Shown here one piece after another: positions 35,225-43,433 of a stretch of 64,000 bases of DNA. The DNA is from UBA2108 sp963925495 (GTDB lineage: Bacteria > Bacteroidota > Bacteroidia > Flavobacteriales_G > Salibacteraceae). Under the pieces are notes generated by a model, which saw only the letters and a list, made by a program, of their open reading frames with translations, was not told where the DNA came from and ran no database searches. Positions within the stretch are counted from its first letter, which is position 1, and each line of letters begins with the position of its first letter. The translations under genes were made by a program, and so were the position numbers. Location: assembly GCA_963925495.1 (NCBI GenBank), contig CAWUST010000014.1, forward strand, positions 1 through 64,000, read 5' to 3'.

Positions 35225-36427
35225 TTATTTAAATTTATACAGCCAAGCTGCGGGGTTCATGGTTACTTGACCTTTCCAAAGTTCGAAATGAACTTCAGTA
35301 ACTCCTTTTGAAGGATTGGTTATGGCTCTACCGATATCTTGTTTTATATCTATTTCGTCCCCTTTTTGTACAAATACATCGGATAGATTAGAGTAAACTG
35401 AAATGTAATTTCCGTGCCTAACCATTACGGCTTTTCCCATACCAGGGAGTACAATTACATAAGATACTTTGCCTCTAAAAACAGCACGAGCTGTTGACCC
35501 TTTTTCAGTTGTAAAATCAACGCCGTTATTTTCGATCTGAATTCCAGGGAGATCGGGGTGTGAGTGCTTTCCATAATATTCAGTAACTACTCCTCTTGCA
35601 ACGGGCCAAGGTAATTTCCCTTTATTTCCTTCAAAATTTGCCGCGAGTTGTTTTGCCTCTTCGGTCAGCTTATACTTACCATTTTTAATGTCTTCGGCTA
35701 TTTGTTGCTCAATGATTTTTGCTATAGCCTTTTTAAGTTTTTGAGATTCTTTTCGTTTTTTCTTAATTTCCTTTTTTAACTCTTTTTCTTTGGAGTTTAG
35801 TCCGTTGTACACCTGTTGTTTTTCGCTTCGGTCCCTATCTAAATTTAATTTTTCGTTTTCTTTTAGATCAATAACTTCTTCTTTCTCTAGTTTTTTATCC
35901 TCAAGCTCTACTATTTTCTCATTGAGCTCTTGCTTAGCAAGCATTATAAGTTGAGCCTGATTTTGCCTGAATACCGCATATTGTTGCAAGTATTTCAGTC
36001 TTTTATAGGCTTGATTAAAACTTTCTGAAGCAAAAACGAACATCAATTTATCATACGAACTACGTGTTTTGTAGGCATGATAGACCATTTTGGCGTACTC
36101 AGCTTTTATCGCTTCTAATTCTTTTTCTGTTATTGTAATCTCATTCTTTTTCTCAATTATTTGGTTGTCGATTAAGTCAGTCTCTTTTCGCAGGGTATTA
36201 ATTAATCTTTCTCTATTCGCAATCTTCTTTCTATATAAAGACAGCTGATTCAAAGAACTGTTTTTGCTTTTTTTGGTTTCTTTTAATAGTTTGTTTTTAT
36301 AATTTATTTGTTTGTTTAACTCAGAGCGTTCTCGCTCTAAAGCTTTTTGGGTTTTCTGAGCAAAAACAATTGAGCTAAACCACAGATTAGTAGCCAATAA
36401 GAGTAAGAGCTTAAAAGAGCGGTTCAT
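35225..36427 (-). CDS. EnvC-like murein hydrolase activator (coiled coil + degenerate LytM)
   Basis: 400 residues: a signal peptide (about 6-24), a long coiled coil (about 25-245), then an M23/LytM domain (about 275-398). Zinc ligands are partly lost. The HxxxD pair is N300-x3-D304 (NNGVDF), the active-site Tyr-x-His reads YSNL (N347), and HxH reads EVH (E378, H380). E. coli EnvC also has a degenerate LytM domain and acts by activating amidases rather than cutting peptidoglycan, so this is probably a division-linked amidase activator. It overlaps the DUF4292 gene by 17 bases and ends an operon of four genes. Confidence 0.88.
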   Translation of the reverse strand: MNRSFKLLLLLATNLWFSSIVFAQKTQKALERERSELNKQINYKNKLLKETKKSKNSSLNQLSLYRKKIANRERLINTLRKETDLIDNQIIEKKNEITITEKELEAIKAEYAKMVYHAYKTRSSYDKLMFVFASESFNQAYKRLKYLQQYAVFRQNQAQLIMLAKQELNEKIVELEDKKLEKEEVIDLKENEKLNLDRDRSEKQQVYNGLNSKEKELKKEIKKKRKESQKLKKAIAKIIEQQIAEDIKNGKYKLTEEAKQLAANFEGNKGKLPWPVARGVVTEYYGKHSHPDLPGIQIENNGVDFTTEKGSTARAVFRGKVSYVIVLPGMGKAVMVRHGNYISVYSNLSDVFVQKGDEIDIKQDIGRAITNPSKGVTEVHFELWKGQVTMNPAAWLYKFK

Positions 36428-37235
36428 ATTTCGAAGATATGGTAAAAGGAAATCGCATATCGGGTTTCGATTCTACTTTTAAATAGTTGGATGTGAATTT
36501 CATTTCTTCATCAGTTCGAAGTACATATTCAGCTCCATTTGGCAAGGAATACCCATTAATCATTAGTGTATCAGAGTAGGTGGTAGTAAAACGCTTTTTT
36601 GTCTTATATTCTCCTATTTTACTTTTCTTTACTCTATAGGTATCTGGGTCAATCCACATTTGTGTTTCTTGTTGTACCAAGAGCTTTTCGCCGCTTCCGT
36701 TGTCAAACCAAAGATTGTTTAAGGAAGCTACGATAATGTTTCCTCTGCTCGAGTAGGCTTTCACTTTTACAGCGCTATCTAATTTGAATGAATTACCTAG
36801 GAAAATAGATTGAATCAGTTCAAAATCCAATGGAACCTTAAATCGATTAGCAATGTACTTATAGTCACCTAAATAATATTTTCCGTTTTTCCGGTCAAGC
36901 ATTTTAACACTATCAGGAGTCATTAAAAAACGAGCGACCTCTACCTTATAAAAGGTAACTGAAATCCAAATAATACTATCCTGTTTCATTCGAATATGCA
37001 TTTTAAATGAATCAGACATTTTAGGTGTTTTAAAATAGACTTTCGATTTTATAGAAAGGCTTCCGGGAAAGGATTTATTAGAGATTAATGAGTCCTCTAA
37101 ATGCTCAAACTTTTCTTTGCCGTTTTCTAGTTTAACCTTTGTATCAGCTACTTGTTTTTTGGATTTACAGCCCTGTAAAAAGCTAACAATAAACAAGCTA
37201 ATGAAAATATATAAAGCGAATTTTGACTTACTCAT
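36411..37235 (-). CDS. DUF4292 lipoprotein
   Basis: A 274-residue lipoprotein (LQGC, Cys23). The mature sequence is beta-rich: LSIKSKVYFKTPKMSDSFKM, DSIIWISVTFYKVEVARFLMT, and EYKTKKRFTTTYSDTLMING. It matches DUF4292, a Bacteroidota family with a LolA/LolB-like fold; a role in lipoprotein or envelope assembly is likely but not proven. It lies between the TPR gene (8-base overlap) and the EnvC-like gene (17-base overlap), an arrangement conserved in the phylum, so the three are translationally coupled and probably act together on the cell envelope. Confidence 0.86.
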   Translation of the reverse strand: MSKSKFALYIFISLFIVSFLQGCKSKKQVADTKVKLENGKEKFEHLEDSLISNKSFPGSLSIKSKVYFKTPKMSDSFKMHIRMKQDSIIWISVTFYKVEVARFLMTPDSVKMLDRKNGKYYLGDYKYIANRFKVPLDFELIQSIFLGNSFKLDSAVKVKAYSSRGNIIVASLNNLWFDNGSGEKLLVQQETQMWIDPDTYRVKKSKIGEYKTKKRFTTTYSDTLMINGYSLPNGAEYVLRTDEEMKFTSNYLKVESKPDMRFPFTISSKYEPLF

Positions 37236-38964
37236 ATATTTGTTTCGTTTCTATTTTTTTGTCCAAAAAATCACTTCCTCCACCTAAAATTTTAGCCTGT
37301 TGCCAGTACTTAATAGCTTCATCCTTTTCATTTAGTTTAAAAAGGATATCGCCATAATGCTCTACAATTACACCTTCATCTTGACCGTCGTTTTCAAGAG
37401 CAATTTTCATCCACTTTTTAGCTTCTTCATAGTCTCCCTTTTTGTACAATACCCATGCGTAAGTGTCCAAATACGTTGAGGATTTCGGGTTTTCATCAAC
37501 CGTTTTTCGAGACATTTTAGCAGCTTTTTCTAAATTCTCTCCTCGAACCGATAGGTAATAACTGTAGTTATTTAAAACTAAGATATCATTTGAATCAATT
37601 TCTAAAGCTTTGTCAAAATAAGAGTCAGAAAGCTGGTGTTTTTCTAAATTATGATAAACATCTCCCAGGTTGGTATAAAACTGACTAAGCATTCCCTTGT
37701 TGTCAATTACAAAGTCTTTCCCTGTTTCTAATGCACTTGTTGCCTCCTGGTATTTTTTGAGTTGTGTAGCAGAAATTCCTTTGAAATAATAAATAGTCGG
37801 CTGACATGGAAAATATTCCAAGGCTTTTGTAGTTCCGTCAAAAATTTCTTGCCACTTTAGTTCTTCTGATTGCAAAATAAAAACCTGGCTCCATACCAAA
37901 AACTGGTTGGCATCAATTTCTAGGCTTTTTTTATACGCATCAATCGCTTCACTTTTTTTACCCATTTGAAACAATAAGTCAGCTTGAATAGCCCAAGATT
38001 TTGAATCCTCGGGATGCGTTTTTACTATAATATCTGCTAACTCTAATGCAAACGGATTCACTTGGCCTTCCGGAACATTTTTAAAAGCAATATCACTAAA
38101 AAGAATTCGAGCTTTAGAGTTGAAATCAAGCTCGGGATTAGAAAAAGCAATTTTCATTGTTTCTTTTGCTTTTTCTGTTTCACCACCTTCCATGTAATAA
38201 CTCGCCATGGATAGTTGAACGTAGGAGTTTGTTGGGTCTATTTCTAATAGTATTTTATAGGTCTTTATAGCCTCTGTTTTTTGTCCGTTTTGAGTATAAA
38301 GTTTGGCCAAGGTGGCGTAAAACCTAGCCGTACTTGGAAACTGCTTTATTAGATTTTTAGCTTCATTAATAGCTTTATCCATTTTCTTCTGTATCACATA
38401 GATTTTCTGTTTTTGAGTACTAGAAAATTCCATTACCCCAAATTCAGCTTCCGAACGGTAATATATTTTGAGTGCACCTTTTAAATCATTTTGATACAAA
38501 TACATGTTGGCCAAAGTTTCGTAGTAAACCAATTCTTTGGGTTGCTGTTTTATTAATTCTTCATAAACATCTGCGCCCAGTTCATATTGTTGATGGGTTT
38601 CGTACAATACGGCTAAACTTTGTTGATACCATTTATTATTGGGGTCAATTGTTCGTGCTTTTTCCATTAACGAAATAGCCTCTGTAATTTGCTGTGCTTT
38701 TGCTTTAAGGTGCGCCATTTCGTAATAAGAAGCAGCATGATGTGGGTCAATGTCAATACAATTTTGAAAGAGTTTTATGGCTTTATCGTCGTTGCCAATC
38801 ATTTTTTCTTTATTGGCTTCAAAAAAATTGTTTTTGAGTGCAATTAGCTGTTTTTCTGGCAGTTCTGTAGGCGCTTTTTTCTTTTTGGAAGAAGTAAATG
38901 CAGGCGAGCTAATTAAAACATTACTTAAAAGCAACAAGCCGAGTATGTGGGTTAATTTTCTCAA
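37228..38964 (-). CDS. Exported tetratricopeptide repeat protein
   Basis: A 578-residue protein with a signal segment (LTHILGLLLLSNVLISSPAF) and about twelve TPR units over 55-560. Examples are CIDIDPHHAASYYEMAHLK, ARTIDPNNKWYQQSLAVLY and ALEIDSNDILVLNNYSYYL, with the A-x7-Y/A-x6-P spacing. TPR arrays are protein-binding scaffolds; in this location (periplasm, operon with DUF4292 and EnvC-like) it may assemble an envelope complex. It starts with TTG at 38964, overlapping the stop of the nucleotidyltransferase by 4 bases (TTGA). An ATG start further in would lose the signal peptide, so TTG is favoured. Confidence 0.85.
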   Translation of the reverse strand: MRKLTHILGLLLLSNVLISSPAFTSSKKKKAPTELPEKQLIALKNNFFEANKEKMIGNDDKAIKLFQNCIDIDPHHAASYYEMAHLKAKAQQITEAISLMEKARTIDPNNKWYQQSLAVLYETHQQYELGADVYEELIKQQPKELVYYETLANMYLYQNDLKGALKIYYRSEAEFGVMEFSSTQKQKIYVIQKKMDKAINEAKNLIKQFPSTARFYATLAKLYTQNGQKTEAIKTYKILLEIDPTNSYVQLSMASYYMEGGETEKAKETMKIAFSNPELDFNSKARILFSDIAFKNVPEGQVNPFALELADIIVKTHPEDSKSWAIQADLLFQMGKKSEAIDAYKKSLEIDANQFLVWSQVFILQSEELKWQEIFDGTTKALEYFPCQPTIYYFKGISATQLKKYQEATSALETGKDFVIDNKGMLSQFYTNLGDVYHNLEKHQLSDSYFDKALEIDSNDILVLNNYSYYLSVRGENLEKAAKMSRKTVDENPKSSTYLDTYAWVLYKKGDYEEAKKWMKIALENDGQDEGVIVEHYGDILFKLNEKDEAIKYWQQAKILGGGSDFLDKKIETKQIYE

Positions 38965-39965
38965 GCTTCAATTGTACTATAGTCGCTTATACTCAAATCT
39001 AATGTTTTGCCTTTTACTTTAGTAAATTGCCCAAGCATAGAATTGTTAATGACGGCATTATTAATTTGTGCGTTATTTTGAATAATACAGTTTTCGACTA
39101 TAGAGTTTTCAATAACAGAATTATCGCCTAAACTAACATGAGGGCCAACAACGCTATTCTTTAAAATTACATTTTCCCCAATAAAACAAGGAGGAATAAT
39201 TACTGCATTTTCTTGAGTTGCACTTGTCGGAATTGACAATTCACTTTCAATATTTACCAAAACTCGTTGGTTGGAATAAACGGTTGCGTTTTTGTTTCCG
39301 CAATCTAGCCATTCGTCCACTTTACCAGGAGAAAATTTCATTCCTTTTGCGGTCATATTTCTAAGCGCATCAGGCAATTGGTATTCTCCATCATTCTTTA
39401 TGTTATTGTCAATTAGATATTGCAATTCACCTTTTAGCACTTCACCTTCTCGGAAATAATAAATCCCAATCATTGCCAAATCAGAAACAAATGTTTCTGG
39501 TTTTTCTACAAAATCCGTAATCACATTATTCTCGTCCACTTTTACAACGCCAAATGCACTAGGATCATCTATTTGACTTACCCAAAGAATTCCATCTTTT
39601 TCAGGGTCCAATTTAAAATCTGCACGAAAAAGTGTATCGGCAAAAGCCACAATTGTTTTTCCGGTTAAGGTTTCTTCCGCACACATGATAGCGTGAGCCG
39701 TTCCTAACGCCTCTTCTTGATAACGTATTTTTCCTTTGGCACCCAATGAAGACGCTAAATCCAACAACTGCTTTTCTATCGCATCTCCAAAATGACCAAT
39801 AATAAATGAGATTTCATTTATAGGTTCAGCACATACATTAGCCATATCTTCAACAAGTCTTTGTACAATTGGTTTTCCGGCTACAGGAATTAATGGCTTT
39901 GGAACTGTAAGTGTGTGCGGGCGCATTCGCTTTCCCATTCCTGCCATTGGAATAATTATGTTCAT
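38961..39965 (-). CDS. Sugar-1-phosphate nucleotidylyltransferase with left-handed helix tail
   Basis: A 334-residue enzyme. The N-terminus IIIPMAGMGKRMRPHTLTVPKPLIPVAGKPIV is the nucleotidyltransferase signature (G-x-G-x-R-M-x-P and PKPLIPVAGKP). VDEWLDCGNKNA closes the sugar-binding half at about 228. Hexapeptide repeats (PPCFIGENVILKNSVVGPHV and later) form a left-handed beta helix from about 255. It transfers NMP to a sugar-1-phosphate (RmlA/GlmU-type); the exact sugar is unknown. First gene of the operon with TPR, DUF4292 and EnvC-like genes; a TATCTTTG box lies 39 bases upstream on the coding strand. Confidence 0.85.
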   Translation of the reverse strand: MNIIIPMAGMGKRMRPHTLTVPKPLIPVAGKPIVQRLVEDMANVCAEPINEISFIIGHFGDAIEKQLLDLASSLGAKGKIRYQEEALGTAHAIMCAEETLTGKTIVAFADTLFRADFKLDPEKDGILWVSQIDDPSAFGVVKVDENNVITDFVEKPETFVSDLAMIGIYYFREGEVLKGELQYLIDNNIKNDGEYQLPDALRNMTAKGMKFSPGKVDEWLDCGNKNATVYSNQRVLVNIESELSIPTSATQENAVIIPPCFIGENVILKNSVVGPHVSLGDNSVIENSIVENCIIQNNAQINNAVINNSMLGQFTKVKGKTLDLSISDYSTIEA

Positions 39966-40406
39966 TTTTTCGAAATTTTACTTCACTAAATAAGCTAAAG
40001 CTCGCAAAGATAATTTAATAACAAAGGGGTAAAGTGTGGTGGGTTTAAGTTTTATAATAAGGGATGTTAATGCGTGAAAACATTGGCACAGAATAAAAAT
40101 CGAAAAACGATCGTAAGCGAAGGCCCATTAAAGGCAGCTCTTATGGTTCTAATATTAATAAGCTTGTTTTTGCAAAAAAATCATACCTAATGAAAATGTT
40201 TTTGATTAACGAAATTTCTTTTTCTACTGTTGGCTGTTTAAGTTTTTAATCGAGGGGTTGAGAGTAGGGTAAGTTTCTTAAATTAATTACCCGACGGCTT
40301 GTCCAACAGAACCGCGACCATCTCTGGGGAAATAGGAGCGAAAACAACTAATTGAAAGTTTAAATTAAGGAAAGCCTAACAATTACCTTAATACAAAAGA
40401 ATGAGC
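39966..40406. other. 441-base gap between nucleotidyltransferase and truB genes
   Basis: No convincing gene. Bases 40005-40012 hold a promoter box for the nucleotidyltransferase. The rest is AT-rich except a GC-richer block around 40290-40350 (CCCGACGGCTTGTCC, ACCGCGACCATCTCTGGGG), which is unlike the surrounding DNA. I see no tRNA or rRNA fold and cannot identify the block. Confidence 0.4.
40005..40012 (-). promoter_or_regulatory. TAnnTTTG promoter box of the nucleotidyltransferase operon
   Basis: CAAAGATA (+) reads TATCTTTG on the coding strand, 39 bases before ATG 39965. Matches the Bacteroidota -7 consensus. Confidence 0.45.
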
Positions 40407-41132
40407 CTAATCTGCTTTTTTTGGCAGGGCTTCCACTACCTTTAAGAACTGTTCGACAGTCAAAGCATCTTCGTTTTTATATTCTCCTATTTCGGTTCTT
40501 TTAAGAGCACTTAAAAATCCTCCGCAGCCTAATTTTTCACCCAAATCAAATGCCATAGAACGTATATAGGTTCCTTTGGAGCATTTTACTTTAAAGTGAC
40601 AATCTATTCCGTTTTCCAAAACTTTGCTGGGTTCTGTTTTTATAATATCAAAACTATCAATCGTTATAGAGCTTGTTTTTAATTCCACCTTTTCGCCGCG
40701 ACGTGCTAGTTCATAGGCCTTTTGTCCTTTTATTCTTTTTGCCGAATAAATTGGCGGCATTTGGTCAATTTGTCCTTCAAAAGTAAGCGCTGCTTTTCTT
40801 ATTTCTTCTAAACTAAAATCTGGTTTTGAAACCAGCGTAATTTCTGATTCTAAATCATAAGTGGGTGTAGTTCCACCAAGGGTTATCGTTCCGGTATAAA
40901 CCTTACACATCCCCATGTATTGCTCAATTTTTTTGGTGTTTATTCCAGTACAAAGAATCAGTAAGCCGCTCGCAAGAGGATCTAAAGTACCAGCATGACC
41001 AACTTTGATTTTTTTTACGTTCAAATATCCTTTAAGTGAACCACGGATTTTATTCACTACGTCAAATGAAGTCCACTCCAATGGTTTATCTATGAGCAGA
41101 GTTTCGCCTTTTATAAAATCAAATGTGTTCAT
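40407..41132 (-). CDS. truB: tRNA pseudouridine(55) synthase
   Basis: A 241-residue enzyme that isomerises U55 in the T-loop of tRNAs. The N-terminal block LLIDKPLEWTSFDVVNKIR and the catalytic GHAGTLDPLASGLL (nucleophile Asp51) are complete; the later PPIYSAKRIKGQKAYELAR and KGTYIRSMAFDLGEKLG are the other TruB signatures. Slightly short, lacking the C-terminal PUA extension of longer TruB proteins, as is common in Bacteroidota. It is the last gene of the ftsX-DUF3098-uppP-truB run; 116 bases separate it from uppP. Confidence 0.95.
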   Translation of the reverse strand: MNTFDFIKGETLLIDKPLEWTSFDVVNKIRGSLKGYLNVKKIKVGHAGTLDPLASGLLILCTGINTKKIEQYMGMCKVYTGTITLGGTTPTYDLESEITLVSKPDFSLEEIRKAALTFEGQIDQMPPIYSAKRIKGQKAYELARRGEKVELKTSSITIDSFDIIKTEPSKVLENGIDCHFKVKCSKGTYIRSMAFDLGEKLGCGGFLSALKRTEIGEYKNEDALTVEQFLKVVEALPKKAD

Positions 41133-41248
41133 TTTTTTGACTCGTAGATTTTTATCAACATTTTTGTTGCTTTGTCTGTTCTAGCTACAAAATTCAACTT
41201 TTAGAAAACTCGAATTATAACGCTTTCTTTATTGCTGTTTTACCTTGA

Positions 41249-42046
41249 CTAAAACGTCCAAATAATAGAAAAAGCGCCTACGATAAAACAATATATTGCA
41301 AAGTAAATTAGTTTACTTTTCTTTACTAACTCTACCATCCAGGTACATGCCAATAAGCCTGTTACAAAAGCTGAAACAAATCCAACAATTAAAGGTACTG
41401 TGTTCGTTTCTTGCATAGCTACCGACATATCCATGTCCATTATATCTTTAGCCATAGCACCCATAATTACAGGAATAACCATAAGAAAAGAAAACCTTGC
41501 GGCTCGAGTTCTTTCTACCCCTAAAATAAGTGCTGTTCCTATTGTAGCTCCAGAACGTGAAATACCCGGAAGAATAGCAATAGCTTGGGCTATACCTAAA
41601 ATTATTGCATTTAAAACGCCAATGTGATGTCGTTTGCGCTTTACCTTAGTAGTAGCAAAAAGAACAACTCCTGTTACAATTAGCATAGACCCTGCTAAGA
41701 ACAGATTACCATCGAATAAAGATTTTATTTGCTCATTGAAAAACAATCCTACAAATACCGCTGGAACCATCGAAATGATGATGAACAAAATATACTGACG
41801 ACCCGCATTCCATCTTGCTTTTTCAAACAAAAGTCGGATTAACATTATAATGTCTTCACGAAAAATAACCATGGTACTTAAGGCTGTAGCAGCATGAACA
41901 ACAACTGTAAAAAATAAAGATTCGGAGGCGGAAATATTCACGCCTAAAATAACCTTCCCTATTTCAAGATGACCCGAACTGCTTACCGGTAAAAATTCGG
42001 TAAGACCTTGTAGGACACCTAATATTAAGGCTTCAAGAATAGACAC
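41249..42046 (-). CDS. uppP: Undecaprenyl-diphosphatase
   Basis: A 265-residue inner-membrane phosphatase with about eight hydrophobic segments. It has the BacA/UppP signatures LQGLTEFLPVSSSGHLEIGK (14-33) with the catalytic Glu and His, and PGISRSGATIGTALILG near 155-175. It dephosphorylates undecaprenyl pyrophosphate to recycle the carrier for peptidoglycan and glycan export. It begins with GTG 3 bases after the DUF3098 stop, so the two are likely coupled. Confidence 0.95.
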   Translation of the reverse strand: MSILEALILGVLQGLTEFLPVSSSGHLEIGKVILGVNISASESLFFTVVVHAATALSTMVIFREDIIMLIRLLFEKARWNAGRQYILFIIISMVPAVFVGLFFNEQIKSLFDGNLFLAGSMLIVTGVVLFATTKVKRKRHHIGVLNAIILGIAQAIAILPGISRSGATIGTALILGVERTRAARFSFLMVIPVIMGAMAKDIMDMDMSVAMQETNTVPLIVGFVSAFVTGLLACTWMVELVKKSKLIYFAIYCFIVGAFSIIWTF

Positions 42047-42049
42047 AAT

Positions 42050-42295
42050 TTATTGTTTTTCGGGTGTGTTCTTTTTAAAAATACCAACCATTACTATAGC
42101 AAAACCTACAAGAATCACAATTGGTGCGACTGAAATTCTTTGTGCGCTAAATATCTCTGGATTAAATACATTTGGGTCACTCGAACCACCACCCGACATA
42201 AGTATAAATCCAATTAATAACGTTACTGCTCCACCAATTAAGAACATGTAATTTGTTTTTCCAAAAACCATTTCGTTGTTTTCCTCTGTACTCAT
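42050..42295 (-). CDS. DUF3098 small membrane protein
   Basis: An 81-residue protein starting at ATG 42295, overlapping the ftsX stop by one base (TGATG). A TTG one codon upstream gives a longer frame but is less likely. Two hydrophobic segments (YMFLIGGAVTLLIGFILMSGG and ISVAPIVILVGFAIVMVGIF) flank a short DPNVFNPEIFSAQR loop, the usual DUF3098 form. Function unknown; position between ftsX and uppP is conserved in the phylum and suggests a role in division or cell-wall synthesis. Confidence 0.85.
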   Translation of the reverse strand: MSTEENNEMVFGKTNYMFLIGGAVTLLIGFILMSGGGSSDPNVFNPEIFSAQRISVAPIVILVGFAIVMVGIFKKNTPEKQ

Positions 42296-43173
42296 CAAGA
42301 ATAAAGTTTATCTGTTTTCATTCGTAAAAATCGGCGAACGGCCAAACTAGTACTAATCCAAGTAATTATAATTGCCAGCAAAAGTACCATTCCAAACAAC
42401 GTCGCCATCATTTGTACATCTTGAAATTCAAAAAGTTCAGGCATTTTTTGACGTGCATAGTATAAGACCCCCATTAACAGTGCAATAGCTATTAATGCAC
42501 CGCACACACCATTTGCAATTCCACGTAAAATAAATGGCTTGCGAATGAAGCCCGGTGTTGCACCAACTAATTGCATAGTTTTTATCACAAATCGTTTGGA
42601 GTATAGGCTTAGCCTGATGCTGTTGTTTATTAGTGCTGTTGCAATTATTAAAAGTAGAATGCTAAAAATCAAAATCACAATAGAAATTCTTCGAATGTTT
42701 TCATTTACCAAAACCACCAAATCACGTTGATAAAACACTTCTTTTACCCTGGGGTTTTTGGTCATTTCAGCCTCAATCCAATTTAAACTATCCGGATTTG
42801 CATAATCTGCATTTAAACGAACCTCTATAGAAGATAAAAGAGGATTATAACCTAAAAAATCAACAAAATCCTCCCCTAAATCTTCCGTTAATTCTTTTGC
42901 GGCTCTGTCTTTATCAATAAATTCAGTGCTTTTTACATAACGAGCCGCATCCAATGATTTTTGGAATTTAACAACATCAACATCTTTTACGTCATTTTTA
43001 AGAATAACCGATAAGCCAATACTTTCTTTGACATAGGTAGAAAGTTTTTTGGCCTGAAGCATACTTATGCCCATTAAGCCTAGCATAAAGAGCACTAAAG
43101 AGATGCTAATGATTACCGTGAAATACGACGTTCGTAATCGTTTTTTTGTGAATTTGTCTTCTGCTGTGGACAT
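42295..43173 (-). CDS. ftsX: FtsX-like cell-division permease
   Basis: A 292-residue membrane protein. One N-terminal segment (about 18-40, VIISISLVLFMLGLMGISML) is followed by an extracytoplasmic domain (about 45-165, with NPLLSSIEVRLNADYANPDSL). Three C-terminal segments (about 168-192, 213-240 and 258-282) complete the FtsX permease topology. With FtsE it links division to peptidoglycan hydrolase control; in this organism the EnvC-like protein would be its natural partner. No FtsE ATPase gene is in the window. First gene of the operon with DUF3098 and uppP. Confidence 0.9.
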   Translation of the reverse strand: MSTAEDKFTKKRLRTSYFTVIISISLVLFMLGLMGISMLQAKKLSTYVKESIGLSVILKNDVKDVDVVKFQKSLDAARYVKSTEFIDKDRAAKELTEDLGEDFVDFLGYNPLLSSIEVRLNADYANPDSLNWIEAEMTKNPRVKEVFYQRDLVVLVNENIRRISIVILIFSILLLIIATALINNSIRLSLYSKRFVIKTMQLVGATPGFIRKPFILRGIANGVCGALIAIALLMGVLYYARQKMPELFEFQDVQMMATLFGMVLLLAIIITWISTSLAVRRFLRMKTDKLYS

Positions 43174-43254
43174 AAAGTAATTAGCTCGCTTTTACCTCGG
43201 TACTGTGGCGACTAAAATAAGAAAATTTAGACCCCCCTTAAACCCTTGCTTGCT

Positions 43255-43262
43255 TACTTTTG
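43255..43262 (+). promoter_or_regulatory. Possible promoter box upstream of leuS
   Basis: TACTTTTG matches TAnnTTTG, but lies about 170 bases before the leuS ATG, so the mRNA would have a long leader. No -33 TTG at standard spacing, so support is moderate. Confidence 0.3.
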
Positions 43263-43433
43263 TACACTTTTTTGGGAATGGTTATGCTCCACAAAATCGC
43301 AAGAGTCAAAGGCTATATTAAAAAGCAACTTGTCACACTATAGCTCAATTAGCGAAAAAACGGGACGTGTAAAAAACACTTTATCACGAATTGTTCAAAA
43401 ATAGAAAAATGAATTTATAAGTAGATAAATCAA

